Source: Lysobacteraceae bacterium UBA6001
Lineage (GTDB): Bacteria; Pseudomonadota; Gammaproteobacteria; Xanthomonadales; Xanthomonadaceae
Reading direction: 5' to 3'
NCBI GenBank assembly: GCA_002429615.1
Contig: DJAN01000207.1
Location: 10,348 to 74,347, forward strand
DNA length: 64,000 bases
Shown: positions 48,085 to 55,549 of the stretch, piece by piece
Layout of the letters: every line of letters begins with the position of its first letter
How positions within the stretch are numbered: position 1 is the first letter of the stretch
The notes under the pieces: generated by a model
What the model saw: the letters and a program-made list of their open reading frames with translations, nothing else
What the model was told of the DNA's origin: nothing
Databases searched by the model: none
Made by a program: the position numbers and the translations under genes

Positions 48085-48317
48085 GCGCTTGCCAGTGCCG
48101 GGTGAAGGTCAACGAGAAGCTGAAGCCCTTCAACACCCAAATTACCGCCGTGTACTCGATCAGCGCTGGCGGCCTGGGCATGCCGCTGCCGATCTCAACG
48201 AGTCAGATCGAGACGGGACGGGGCAAGGCCAAGGCCATGGGCCTCTACGCTTCGTTCTGCCCGTTTTGCGGTGTCAGCCTCAAGGATCCGGCGGCCGGAC
48301 AGGAGGCGTCACCGTGA
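48081..48317 (+). CDS. Small zinc-finger-like protein (78 aa)
   Basis: MSACQCRVKVNEKLKPFNTQ, then GRGKAKAMGLYASFCPFCGV and SLKDPAAGQEASP. CQC near the start and CPFCG near the end can form a split zinc ribbon. It overlaps both neighbours by ATGA and GTGA. Probably a phage-specific nucleic-acid or protein adaptor; unrecognised. Confidence 0.68.
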   Translation: MSACQCRVKVNEKLKPFNTQITAVYSISAGGLGMPLPISTSQIETGRGKAKAMGLYASFCPFCGVSLKDPAAGQEASP

Positions 48318-48544
48318 GCGCCGTCATCCTCCCTTTCGTCCGCCCCGCGCGCGCTACGAACGCCGATGGCGCGTTCGCCGCGGTCAACATCGCCGCCCGC
48401 CGCATGGGCTACTCCGAGCACCTGGCGCTGCGCGCAGCGCGCGTGGCCCGCCGGGACGTCCTCGACGGCCGCGGCAGCGCTGCCTCCGTGGTCTCGAAGC
48501 TCAAGGCCGCCCTCGCCTGCGCCGCGCGCAAGGAGGAAGCGTGA
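48314..48544 (+). CDS. Small early protein (76 aa, GTG start)
   Basis: From GTG 48314 the product reads MSAVILPFVRPARATNADGA, FAAVNIAARRMGYSEHLALR and AARVARRDVLDGRGSAASVV. It is basic and helical. The start is set by a GTGA overlap, used repeatedly in this operon. Unknown function. Confidence 0.62.
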   Translation: MSAVILPFVRPARATNADGAFAAVNIAARRMGYSEHLALRAARVARRDVLDGRGSAASVVSKLKAALACAARKEEA

Positions 48545-48672
48545 GCCAGTTCGAACAGCAGCTCGAAGAGCTGAACCGCGATCACTTCCGGTTCGGCGTC
48601 ATCGTCAATGCCGGCTGCTTCGCCGCTGGGGTCGTGATCTCCCTCCTCCTGCAGGCGGTGGCCAACTCATGA
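48541..48672 (+). CDS. Single-membrane-segment peptide (43 aa)
   Basis: MSQFEQQLEELNRDHFRFGV is followed by the membrane segment IVNAGCFAAGVVISLLLQAV and ends ANS. GTG start with GTGA overlap; ATGA overlap downstream. Membrane micro-proteins in early phage operons are often exclusion or lysis-inhibition factors, but nothing specific is shown here. Confidence 0.6.
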   Translation: MSQFEQQLEELNRDHFRFGVIVNAGCFAAGVVISLLLQAVANS

Positions 48673-48836
48673 ACGAGCGAGACTTCATTGCAGCGATGAG
48701 CCAGGGGTTGCCCGCCCTCCCGCCGCCGACGGGCCTGGAGGTCAACGAGTACCCCGGCGACGGCGCGATCCTCAAGGGGAACCAGGATCTCGAACTGGCC
48801 GATGCCGAGCGCGCCGGGAAGGCTGGCGTGCCGTGA
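48669..48836 (+). CDS. Small acidic protein (55 aa)
   Basis: MNERDFIAAMSQGLPALPPP, TGLEVNEYPGDGAILKGNQD and LELADAERAGKAGVP. Acidic and Pro/Gly-rich; unrecognised. Coupled at both ends by four-base overlaps. Confidence 0.55.
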   Translation: MNERDFIAAMSQGLPALPPPTGLEVNEYPGDGAILKGNQDLELADAERAGKAGVP

Positions 48837-49105
48837 GCCAGCGCCAGGTCACCCACGTCGATCCGCTCCCGCGCTGCCAGCACGGCCACAGCGCGCGCCA
48901 CATTCACGACGCACGCCGCGCCAGCGCCGGCGGCGGCCATTACCTGGAGTGCTCCTGCAGCGCCAGCAGTAAGCAGCTGGAGTACATCGACGCGCTCCGC
49001 GAGTGGTGCCGGATGCACGGCCACCCGATGCCGATCGGCACGGACCAGCGCCCGCTGCCGCTCACCGTCGTCCCCATCCGTCCTGTCGAGGCTCGCGCCG
49101 CATGA
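48833..49105 (+). CDS. Small Cys/His-rich protein (90 aa, GTG start)
   Basis: It begins MSQRQVTHVDPLPRCQHGHS, then GGGHYLECSCSASSKQLEYI and DALREWCRMHGHPMPIGTD. C-x2-GH, H-x2-H and C-x-C could form a zinc site. GTGA start overlap; ends on the next gene's ATGA. Function unknown. Confidence 0.62.
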   Translation: MSQRQVTHVDPLPRCQHGHSARHIHDARRASAGGGHYLECSCSASSKQLEYIDALREWCRMHGHPMPIGTDQRPLPLTVVPIRPVEARAA

Positions 49106-49605
49106 TTCGCCAACTGTTGGCCCGCCTGCGCACGCGCATCGTCGCCCGCGCCCAGGCCCGGGAGCCTGACTTCGTCGTCGGCGGCAAGGAATCCCCCTAC
49201 CTGCTCCGCTGGTGGCTGATCCCGCGCAACCGGCTGTTCAACGTCTACGTGCACTGCTTCCTGCGCGACGACGACGACCGGGCGCTCCACGATCACCCGT
49301 GGATGTGGTGTTCGATCTTCCTGCAGGGCGGCTACACCGAGCACACCATCAGCGCCGGCGGCGTCCACCAGCGCACGCTCAGGCTCGCGCCCAGCATCAA
49401 GATCAGCCTGCCGCAGCGCGCGCACCGCATCGAGTTGCTGCGCGCCTATGGGCAGCCTCGCGCCTGCTGGACGCTCTTCATCACCGGACCCCGTGTACGC
49501 AACTGGGGCTTCCACTGCCCGGAGCGCGGCTGGGTGCCGTGGCAGGAGTTCACCGATCCGGGCGACAGCGGGAAGGTCGGCCGCGGCTGTGAGGAAGTGC
49601 CGTGA
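49102..49605 (+). CDS. Cupin-like phage protein (167 aa)
   Basis: Starts MIRQLLARLRTRIVARAQAR; the core is YLLRWWLIPRNRLFNVYVHC, DDRALHDHPWMWCSIFLQGG and YTEHTISAGGVHQRTLRLAP. The HDHPW motif and following beta strands look like a cupin metal site, and similar proteins occur in many siphovirus early regions. No enzymatic role is known. Its stop shares one base with the next ATG. Confidence 0.75.
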   Translation: MIRQLLARLRTRIVARAQAREPDFVVGGKESPYLLRWWLIPRNRLFNVYVHCFLRDDDDRALHDHPWMWCSIFLQGGYTEHTISAGGVHQRTLRLAPSIKISLPQRAHRIELLRAYGQPRACWTLFITGPRVRNWGFHCPERGWVPWQEFTDPGDSGKVGRGCEEVP

Positions 49606-49826
49606 TGCACCGCACCTGCTCCAGCTGCTGTCGCCGCCTGCCAGCGGACCAGTTCCCGCCGGCGGAGCGCCGCCGCTCGACCTGCCGGCTCTGCGAGGCC
49701 GACGAACAGCGCGTGCGCTCGCGCCTGGCGCCGCTGCGCGTCGACCCGCAGCAGGTGCGCCTCAATAACCGATTCAACTTGTGGTTCGGGCCGGTGCGCC
49801 GCGAGCCGCTGAGGAACGCGGCATGA
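49605..49826 (+). CDS. Small zinc-ribbon protein (73 aa)
   Basis: MHRTCSSCCRRLPADQFPPA, ERRRSTCRLCEADEQRVRSR and a basic tail. C-x2-CC and C-x2-C, 19 residues apart, form a zinc knuckle typical of small phage proteins related to HNH N-termini. Coupled on both sides. Confidence 0.66.
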   Translation: MHRTCSSCCRRLPADQFPPAERRRSTCRLCEADEQRVRSRLAPLRVDPQQVRLNNRFNLWFGPVRREPLRNAA

Positions 49827-50092
49827 GCAAGGCGGATAGGCAGGTAAATCTGCGGCTACCTCGAGATGTTCTCGAAGCGGTCCAGATCATCGCAGCACAT
49901 AACGGCCGCAGCACTACCCAAGAAATTGGGCTCGTACTGGAATCGTTCGTTCAGCAGAACGAGAAATCGATCCGCACGCAGGTACGGCTGCCACCAGCCG
50001 TCCACCAAGAGCTGACCGCCGCAGCGAAACGCAACGGACGATCCATGAACGCTGAGCTCGTAACGCGGCTGATCGAGCGGAGGGACGTATGA
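49823..50092 (+). CDS. Single-chain tandem ribbon-helix-helix (Arc-like) regulator
   Basis: The 89-residue protein contains two consecutive Arc/MetJ-type RHH units. Unit 1 is QVNLRLPRDVLEAVQIIAAH to residue ~46; unit 2 is RTQVRLPPAVHQELTAAAKR plus NGRSMNAELVTRLIER. Each has the strand (V-x-L-R-L-P) and two helices with the NGRS turn. Arc normally dimerises from two chains, so this looks like a fused dimer. Candidate transcription regulator of the rightward operon. Confidence 0.8.
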   Translation: MSKADRQVNLRLPRDVLEAVQIIAAHNGRSTTQEIGLVLESFVQQNEKSIRTQVRLPPAVHQELTAAAKRNGRSMNAELVTRLIERRDV

Positions 50093-50247
50093 GCGACATC
50101 CACCTGAATGACCGGCTGGCGGCCCTCGACTGGGCGGTGGCACGCGCCCGGGAGGCGGCCCAAACCGACGACCTCGTGCGCCTCAACGTGCTGCCGGCCC
50201 TGCAGGCCGAGCGCGACTTTGTCCAGAAGGTGGTCCGCAATGGCTGA
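50089..50247 (+). CDS. Small helical protein (52 aa)
   Basis: MSDIHLNDRLAALDWAVARA, REAAQTDDLVRLNVLPALQA and ERDFVQKVVRNG. Two amphipathic helices; unrecognised. Overlaps the upstream gene by four bases and the methyltransferase start by eight. Confidence 0.58.
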   Translation: MSDIHLNDRLAALDWAVARAREAAQTDDLVRLNVLPALQAERDFVQKVVRNG

Positions 50248-52063
50248 CGGCTCGAGCGAGTTCAATTTCCCGCCGCCGCAGCTGTCTCGGCTGCGCCCGG
50301 GCGAGATCGTGGTCGACCTGTTCGCCGGCGGCGGCGGGGCTAGCGAGGCGCTGAAGCAGGCGCTGGGCATCGACCCGGCGCTGGCCTATAACCACGACGA
50401 ATGGGCGATCGGGATGCACGCGGCGAACCACCCGTTGACGATCCACCACCGGGAGGACATCTGGCACGCGGATCCGCGCCGCGATGTCGCCGGGCGCCCG
50501 GTCGGCTGGTTTCATGCCAGCCCCGACTGCACCCACTTCTCCCAGGCGAAGGGCGGCCAGCCTCGCAGTCGAAAGACCCGGGCGCTGTCGTGGGTGGTGC
50601 TGAAGTGGGTCGGCCAGCTGGCGAAGGTGGGCAACGCGCCGCGCATCGTCAGCCTGGAGAACGTCTGGCAGATCCTGACGTGGGGACCGTTGGTCGCGAA
50701 GCGCGACCGCGCCACCGGCCGCGTGCTGAAGATGGATGGCACCGTCGCGGTCGTTGGCGAGCGCGTGCCGGTGGAGAACCAGCAGCTGGTTCCGAACAGG
50801 AAGCGCAGCGGGCGCACGTGGCGCCAGTTCGTCGCGGCCCTGCGCGGCTGCGGCTATGAGGTGGAGTGGCGGAAGCTGGTAGCCAGCGACTACGGTGCCG
50901 GCACCAGCCGGGAGCGCCTGTTTCTCCTCGCGCGGCGCGATGGCGAGCCCATCACTTGGCCGGAGCCGACGCACGGTGCCGCGCCTGGTCAGCTGCCGCG
51001 CGTTAGCGCCGCGGACTGCCTGGACTTCTCCCTGCCATGCCCTTCCATCTTCGAACGCAAGCGCCCTTTGGCCGATGCCACCATGCGTCGCATCGCGAAG
51101 GGCGTCGTGCGGCACGTCATCCAGGCCGCCGAGCCGTTCTTCATCACGGAGCACGCCAATGCCAGCACCCAGCGCACCTGGTCAGCGGGCGAGCCGCTGC
51201 GCACCCAGTGCGCGGGCGTGAAGGGCGGCCACTTCTCCGTTGTGGCGCCGGTGCTCGCCGGCGTGGGTGGCCGTGCGGGCCAAACCGAGCCGCGTCCCGG
51301 CGATGAGCCGCTGTACACCATCACTACCAAGGCAGATACCGCAGTGATCGCACCGGTGCTGGTGCAGACCGGCTACGGCGAGGCACCCGGCCAGGCTCCG
51401 CGCGCCCTCGATCTGCAGAAGCCACTGGGAACGATTGTCGCCGGAGGCGTGAAGCATGCGGCCGTGGCGGCGTTCCTTGAGCAGGCCAATGGTGGTTTCT
51501 ACGAAGGTGGTGGCCGGGACGCGCGCGCGCCGATGAGCACGATCACCGCCGCCGGCAGCCAGCAGCAGCTGGTCACCGCCCACATCGCGACGCTGCGCAA
51601 CAACACGGTCGGCGCACCCGCTGATGAGCCGCTGGCGACGATCGCGGCTGGGGGCGAGCATCACGCCGTGGTGGAGTGCCATCTCAGCCCCAACCAGGAG
51701 GCTGGCGCGCTGCGCGTGGCGGCCTTCCTCGTGAACTACTACGGAAACGGCACTGCTCTCGACATCCGCGATCCGCTCGACACCGTCACCACCCGCGACC
51801 GCATGGCGTTGGTAACGGTGATGGTTCGCGGCACGCCCTACGTGATCGTGGACATCGGCTTGCGCATGCTGAAGCCGCACGAGCTATACCGCGCGCAGGG
51901 CTTCCCCGCCGACTACGTGATTGACCGGACCGCGGACGGCAGGCCGATCAGCACGACCGCCGCCGTACGCATGGTCGGCAACAGCGTCAGCCCACCGCCG
52001 CTGCGCGCATTGGCCCTGGCCAATCTGGATGCGGCCGCTGCGCCGTTCGCGGTAGCCGCATGA
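50240..52063 (+). CDS. C5-cytosine DNA methyltransferase with a repeat-built target region
   Basis: This 607-residue enzyme begins MADGSSEFNFPPPQLSRLRP. Motif I is DLFAGGGGASEA (residues 26-37); the catalytic Cys97 lies in SPDCTHFSQAKGG (motif IV, with DC instead of PC); motif VI is ENV (140-142). Motifs IX/X appear as RAQGFPADYVI and MVGNSVSPPP. Between catalytic halves are about six copies of a short unit of the form EPLYTITTKADTAVIAPV or KPLGTIVAGGVKHAAVAAF, a long repeated target-recognition region. It transfers methyl to C5 of cytosine, probably shielding phage DNA from restriction. No partner endonuclease is present. Confidence 0.93.
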   Translation: MADGSSEFNFPPPQLSRLRPGEIVVDLFAGGGGASEALKQALGIDPALAYNHDEWAIGMHAANHPLTIHHREDIWHADPRRDVAGRPVGWFHASPDCTHFSQAKGGQPRSRKTRALSWVVLKWVGQLAKVGNAPRIVSLENVWQILTWGPLVAKRDRATGRVLKMDGTVAVVGERVPVENQQLVPNRKRSGRTWRQFVAALRGCGYEVEWRKLVASDYGAGTSRERLFLLARRDGEPITWPEPTHGAAPGQLPRVSAADCLDFSLPCPSIFERKRPLADATMRRIAKGVVRHVIQAAEPFFITEHANASTQRTWSAGEPLRTQCAGVKGGHFSVVAPVLAGVGGRAGQTEPRPGDEPLYTITTKADTAVIAPVLVQTGYGEAPGQAPRALDLQKPLGTIVAGGVKHAAVAAFLEQANGGFYEGGGRDARAPMSTITAAGSQQQLVTAHIATLRNNTVGAPADEPLATIAAGGEHHAVVECHLSPNQEAGALRVAAFLVNYYGNGTALDIRDPLDTVTTRDRMALVTVMVRGTPYVIVDIGLRMLKPHELYRAQGFPADYVIDRTADGRPISTTAAVRMVGNSVSPPPLRALALANLDAAAAPFAVAA

Positions 52064-52114
52064 GCGACCAAATCTTCATGAAGCTGCCGAAGCGCGCGTC
52101 TTTCGTCGAACTGG

Positions 52115-52164
52115 AAAAAAAAGGCGCCCGCCACACTCTAGGAGGGGCCATGAGGGCGGGCGCC
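52115..52164 (-). terminator. Intrinsic terminator for the leftward right-end genes
   Basis: GGCGCCCGCC (52123-52132) pairs with GGCGGGCGCC (52155-52164); on the minus strand it is followed by eight U. It ends the leftward transcript from 52171-53100 just before the methyltransferase. Confidence 0.82.
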
Positions 52165-52170
52165 ACCCCA

Positions 52171-52443
52171 TCAACTGTTCGGGTCGTCTTCGCGACCCCG
52201 AGGAGAGGTCTGCAGACCGCCCTCAAGTTTGCGAATCCGCTGTACGGCCTTCGCAAGAACTTTGGACTGCGCAGAACTCGCGTCCGCGCCGAAAGCCGCG
52301 TTGTAGAGCACGATAAATGGGTAAGCAGCACCATGTCGAAATACGGTGGCGCTGGCACTCCACTGGGTCACCAGGCGAATGGAATTCGGATTCAGGGTTT
52401 CGCTGGTATTGATCCGGTAATCGCCCAAGAAGAAGTCCGCCAT
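52171..52443 (-). CDS. Uncharacterised 90-aa protein
   Basis: The start MADFFLGDYRINTSETLNPN follows a GGGA. Then SIRLVTQWSASATVFRHGAA and KVLAKAVQRIRKLEGGLQTS. An open frame extends further upstream but loses sense. Last gene of a leftward group and directly followed by an intrinsic terminator, which supports it. Function unknown. Confidence 0.62.
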   Translation of the reverse strand: MADFFLGDYRINTSETLNPNSIRLVTQWSASATVFRHGAAYPFIVLYNAAFGADASSAQSKVLAKAVQRIRKLEGGLQTSPRGREDDPNS

Positions 52444-52580
52444 CGAACGTTCCCTGCTCCCTATGCGGAAGCATTCAACGTACTCACGCTCAGGGAAAAA
52501 ACAAGGCCCATCGATCATGCCTCCAATGAATCGGGACTGCATGTCGCTTCGCAACAGTATGGCTGCACCATGCGGGCTGA

Positions 52581-52802
52581 TCAGCCCGTCGGGGGATTGG
52601 CGCGCATGAGCTCGCGCACCATGACGAGCGCGGCATTCTTGGCTTCTTCGTGGCTCGAATGCGGCTGCATCTTTGCAGTCGCCTTGGCTATCGGAAAGCC
52701 TTCCAGGCTGCTCGCGGTGGCAACGGCGACCCACCGTCCGTCGCCGGCTTGGGAAGCCTCCACGCGCAATCGCAGGTTGTTCTCGAGCACTTCGGTGATC
52801 AC
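52581..52802 (-). CDS. Uncharacterised 73-aa protein
   Basis: MITEVLENNLRLRVEASQAG, DGRWVAVATASSLEGFPIAK and EEAKNAALVMVRELMRANPP. Pattern beta-beta-beta-alpha resembles HicB-like or dsRBD-like small folds, a weak impression. Leftward group with 52171 and 52855. Confidence 0.6.
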   Translation of the reverse strand: MITEVLENNLRLRVEASQAGDGRWVAVATASSLEGFPIAKATAKMQPHSSHEEAKNAALVMVRELMRANPPTG

Positions 52803-52854
52803 TCGCTTCCTCAGTTCTTTGTATGCAGTGGAAACAGGTAGCCAAGCAACTCAG

Positions 52855-53100
52855 TCACGCCAAGCTGATGACACCTTCAATCAAAACGTCGGTGATCTGC
52901 ATGATCGCTTTGGCGGTGATTGTGACCGCATCCTCCCGCGTTCTGCAACGAAATTCGGCCAGCCGTCGGATGGCGTCAATACCATAGAGCGGACTCGTGA
53001 CACGAAGCACGGGGATGAAAACTGTGTCGCCGGCAGGGTAAGCCGCATGGGCCACCTCCAATCCATTGATAGGCGCCCTAGCTGTTCTCGAACTTCGCAC
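52855..53100 (-). CDS. Uncharacterised 81-aa protein
   Basis: MRSSRTARAPINGLEVAHAA, YPAGDTVFIPVLRVTSPLYG and EFRCRTREDAVTITAKAIMQ. The beta-beta-alpha pattern is like its neighbour at 52581. The true start could be a TTG at about 53062, which would remove the basic N-terminus. Function unknown. Confidence 0.52.
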   Translation of the reverse strand: MRSSRTARAPINGLEVAHAAYPAGDTVFIPVLRVTSPLYGIDAIRRLAEFRCRTREDAVTITAKAIMQITDVLIEGVISLA

Positions 53101-53771
53101 GGAAAAGCGTTAGAGCACCCAGTGGGGGCGATCCGGTGCTCTCGGACGCAACACCGAACCCCTTCTGGACGAGGTGCAGTCTCAGGCTTTCGTTCGTCTG
53201 GCGTTAGCGGCCGCGCGGCGAGCCCAGCACTGCTGCTTCCGCATCACCCCACAAATCGCTTCCAAGACCGCCTTCTGACGAGCTCCGGCCGCATCCTTCC
53301 CTCCGTGAGATTTCTATACACGAGAACAGTGGGCCCGCTTTCTCGACTCTGGGTGGCCACTGGCGGCGACGGGGCCGCGAACCCATGGTGTGGGTTATCG
53401 GATTCACTCGCGCTGAGGCGAGTCATGGCTGAAACCGCCCACACCCTTCTCGGCCAGGCGTCACACAACGGCATGGCCTGTACCGGTCGACCTATCCGCT
53501 TCCCGCTCGGCAACGCCGGCGTCCGGCAGCCTGGTGCGCCGCCACCTGTGCGAGGACGGCCGTCGTATGCAAGACCTCGCCACGCCGCAGCGGTGCTCGC
53601 GGCAGACCGTATACGGAATTTTCTGCAGCGCGCGCACCTTCTCGCCGCAGCACACCAACGCTGTGACTTCCTGTCTCTGCATGGACGACTTGGACGCCAC
53701 GAAGCTGCGCCTGCTCTGCGGGCGTGAAGCAGATGGGCAATCAACACCCGCTACATTTTGGAGAAAACCCC
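53101..53771. other. 670-bp stretch without a confident gene
   Basis: Several frames are open in both directions but none has a good start plus a sensible product. The rightward reading RQTVYGIFCSARTFSPQHTN, AVTSCLCMDDLDATKLRLLC (about 53595-53720) has protein-like composition and may be a gene fragment. The region must also hold promoters for the leftward group and for the AlpA-like gene. Confidence 0.3.
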
Positions 53772-53972
53772 ATGAGCCACACAAACACGCCGCAGCGCCT
53801 TCTGCGCCTGCCCGAGGTCCTCAAGCGCGTCGGCTTATCGAAGTCCACCGTCTACGCCCGCGTGCGGCAAGGGGCATTCCCTAAACAAGTTCACATGGGA
53901 ACGCTATCCGCGTGGGTCGAAACCGAAGTCGAGGCTTGGATCGCTCGGCAGGTAGCCGACAGAACGACCTAG
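53772..53972 (+). CDS. AlpA-like regulator / candidate excisionase (66 aa)
   Basis: The product MSHTNTPQRLLRLPEVLKRV continues GLSKSTVYARVRQGAFPKQV and WVETEVEAWIARQVADRTT. This is the AlpA winged-helix pattern (RLPEVL-x-x-VGLS-x-STVY-x-x-x-x-x-G-x-FP). AlpA-type proteins regulate prophage integrases and act as excisionases for P4-type elements. ATG 53772 follows GGAGA. It sits 800 bp inside attR, while the integrase is next to attL. Confidence 0.88.
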   Translation: MSHTNTPQRLLRLPEVLKRVGLSKSTVYARVRQGAFPKQVHMGTLSAWVETEVEAWIARQVADRTT

Positions 53973-53977
53973 CGCAC

Positions 53978-54607
53978 CTACGCCACCTGTGGGCTCGCGC
54001 GCAACTCGCGAACCGAAACCGCGAAGACCCGACCTGCTGATCGAAGAAAAACAACCAGTAGAGCCGCACCAATCAGCAGGTCTGGCCAGCCCGCGCCAAA
54101 AATCCATACCAGCGCCGCGGCCAAAAGTACCGCGCAACCTTCTGCAATGTCGTTCCTCGCGCATTCCCACGCTGACGACAGGTTGATGTCGCCATCGCGG
54201 TAAGGGGTCAGCAAACGCAGGCAGAACCAGTTGGCTCCGAGGTTCAGCAGACCTGCTAGACCCATGCCCTCGAACACCGGCATTGCCGGATTGTTCAATC
54301 GCCAGAAGAGCTGCGCTCCGACTCCAATGGCAGCCGCCAGAATGAAGGCGCCCTTCAGAATCGACACCCAAGCCTTGGCACGGACAGTTGCGCCGACTAC
54401 GGCGAGGCTCGCACCGTACGTGAGGGCATCGCCGAGATTGTCCAGCCCGCCGGACAGCAGCGAAGTCGAGTGACTCAGCCACGCGCTACCGACCATCATC
54501 ACGAAGGTCACCAGGTTGATGGCCAGTACGGTCCACAGAACCCTCCGCTGCTTCGCCTGGAGAGCCGCAACGTCGATCGTCTTTCCACAGCCGCAGCATT
54601 CGGACAT
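53978..54607 (-). CDS. CDF-type cation transporter (209 aa)
   Basis: This inner-membrane protein begins MSECCGCGKTIDVAALQAKQ, then six hydrophobic segments: LWTVLAINLVTFVMMVGSAW; DALTYGASLAVVGATVRAKA; GAFILAAAIGVGAQLFW; MGLAGLLNLGANWFCLRLL; CAVLLAAALVWIFGAGWPDL; and the end GAALLVVFLRSAGRVFAV. The acidic GGLDNLGDALT motif (D-x-x-x-D) in the second segment and ARNDIAEGCA later match the metal site of the CDF/ZitB family, without its cytoplasmic C-terminal domain. The N-terminal CCGCGK may bind metal. It probably exports a divalent cation such as Zn2+. Cargo gene at the right end. Confidence 0.86.
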   Translation of the reverse strand: MSECCGCGKTIDVAALQAKQRRVLWTVLAINLVTFVMMVGSAWLSHSTSLLSGGLDNLGDALTYGASLAVVGATVRAKAWVSILKGAFILAAAIGVGAQLFWRLNNPAMPVFEGMGLAGLLNLGANWFCLRLLTPYRDGDINLSSAWECARNDIAEGCAVLLAAALVWIFGAGWPDLLIGAALLVVFLRSAGRVFAVSVRELRASPQVA

Positions 54608-54775
54608 CAGAGGTTCTCGAGAACTCGAGGGAGCAGGATAAGTCGCGGTAGGCATCGAACGGCAATCGAACCGCGAGTGCTGGCGAAAGATGGGGGCATC
54701 GCTGGGGGCATCTCTCGTCTCATACGAGCATGATACCCTTTCGTCACGAGGGTTTTCGACACACTCGGTGGTAGA

Positions 54776-54793
54776 GCCCACCTCCACCAATGC
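54776..54793. other. attR core
   Basis: Exact copy of the ssrA 3' end core gcccacctccaccaatgc (also 4859-4876). It marks the right end of the prophage. Confidence 0.92.
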
Positions 54794-54812
54794 CGGGGCC
54801 GATGAGGTCCGA

Positions 54813-54857
54813 GAAAGGCCGGAGACATCTGCGAAAGCAGGGTTTCCGGCCTTTTTT
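54813..54857 (+). terminator. Second copy of the att-proximal terminator
   Basis: AAAGGCCGGAGAC pairs with GGTTTCCGGCCTTT and a T6 run follows. It is a diverged copy of the element at 4897-4940. Confidence 0.7.
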
Positions 54858-54915
54858 ATGCGCGACGCAGTGCGAGCGCGAACGTATCAATTCGAAAGGC
54901 GCCGCGTCGCGCCCG

Positions 54916-54943
54916 ACCCTTGAGATCATGGCCCGGGAATGGC
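54916..54943 (+). pseudogene. Integrase fragment A
   Basis: The bases ACCCTTGAGATCATGGCCCG and the following GGAATGG correspond to codons T-F-E-V-I-A-R-E-W (residues 100-108) of the intact integrase, with a few substitutions. Everything between the att-proximal DNA and this point is deleted relative to 4978-5325. Confidence 0.65.
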
Positions 54944-54951
54944 GCCACTGC

Positions 54952-55281
54952 CTACCACCGCCGCTCGGACCTCTTCCACCAAGGCTCATGGGATCTTCGC
55001 CTTCCGCTCGAAATGGCAGCGATCAGCATCCCTATGAAAACGAGGGAGAAGCAGAGCAGCCAGAATGCGAACAACGCCACCGCCATGCCGTGCTCGGTCG
55101 GGACAAAGAAGCCCTCCTTGGGCTCACCCAAGCCCCCAACCCCGGCGTCGCTGAGCATCCACAAGGGGAGCATGGCGATAAACATCACCATCAATTGCAC
55201 ACCAGGTATCAGAGCGAGAATGAAGGCCGCCAAGGCACAAAGTGTGGCCACGAGCGTCGCATACAGCAGCGCTTTCAGCAT
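54952..55281 (-). CDS. Small membrane protein (109 aa)
   Basis: MLKALLYATLVATLCALAAF, ILALIPGVQLMVMFIAMLPL and the last segment VALFAFWLLCFSLVFIGMLI give three membrane spans. The soluble loop GVGGLGEPKEGFFVPTEHGM lies between spans 2 and 3. The basic end RRRSHEPWWKRSERRW is cytoplasmic. No family recognised. It interrupts the sibling integrase, so it arrived with a later rearrangement. Confidence 0.7.
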   Translation of the reverse strand: MLKALLYATLVATLCALAAFILALIPGVQLMVMFIAMLPLWMLSDAGVGGLGEPKEGFFVPTEHGMAVALFAFWLLCFSLVFIGMLIAAISSGRRRSHEPWWKRSERRW

Positions 55282-55312
55282 GACCTAGTCCTCCATGACG
55301 TTGAGGCGGACA

Positions 55313-55546
55313 TTAGCACTGCACGCGTGGCCAGGGAACGACCCAATCCTCTCCGCCGGTGCCGGTGGGTAGTCTGGACATGGAGACTTCGGTACGGCGC
55401 TCCTCCGGGAGGGGCGAGCTAGGCCTCGGTATTGCTCGCGGATTCGATCTTCCCAACGGACAGCCCAGCGCACCAGGAACTGGACCCAGGCGTCACGGCT
55501 CGACAGGAACTCGAAGCGAAGGCTCGTCATCCCATCGTTCGGTGAG
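55313..55546 (-). pseudogene. Truncated, frameshifted sibling of the 6657-6974 gene
   Basis: It retains TSLRFEFLSSRDAWVQFLVR and RWEDRIREQYRGLARP, aligning with TNLRFEFLPSRDASIRFLER of the intact copy. Its first half is missing at the junction with integrase fragment B. A one-base deletion after the ARP codons shifts the frame; in the other frame PEERRTE matches the intact PEERRTG. Confidence 0.8.
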
Positions 55547-55549
55547 ACA

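Larger units (their letters stand above)
4873..54793. mobile_element. Complete-looking lambdoid/siphovirus-type prophage integrated in ssrA
   Basis: It is bounded by the exact 18-bp att repeat and contains every expected module: integrase, CI/Cro-like switch, CII-like protein, O-like initiator and DnaB-like helicase, Q-like antiterminator, lysis cassette with nested spanins, terminase, portal, protease, capsid, decoration, tail and tape measure. The head genes follow the lambda order (Nu1, gpA, gpW, gpB, gpC, gpD, gpE types). The absence of sheath or baseplate-wedge genes plus a 1252-residue tape measure indicates a long non-contractile tail. No structural gene is visibly disrupted, so it may be inducible. 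Accessory cargo includes a sulfatase, a ferritin-fold protein, an orphan LuxR regulator, a cytosine methyltransferase and a cation transporter. Confidence 0.93.

Noticed and set aside
52060-53727. 555-codon plus-strand frame after the methyltransferase
   Set aside because: It overlaps three better leftward genes and their terminator, changes composition along its length and has no family resemblance. Only its first ~25 codons may be a gene stub.
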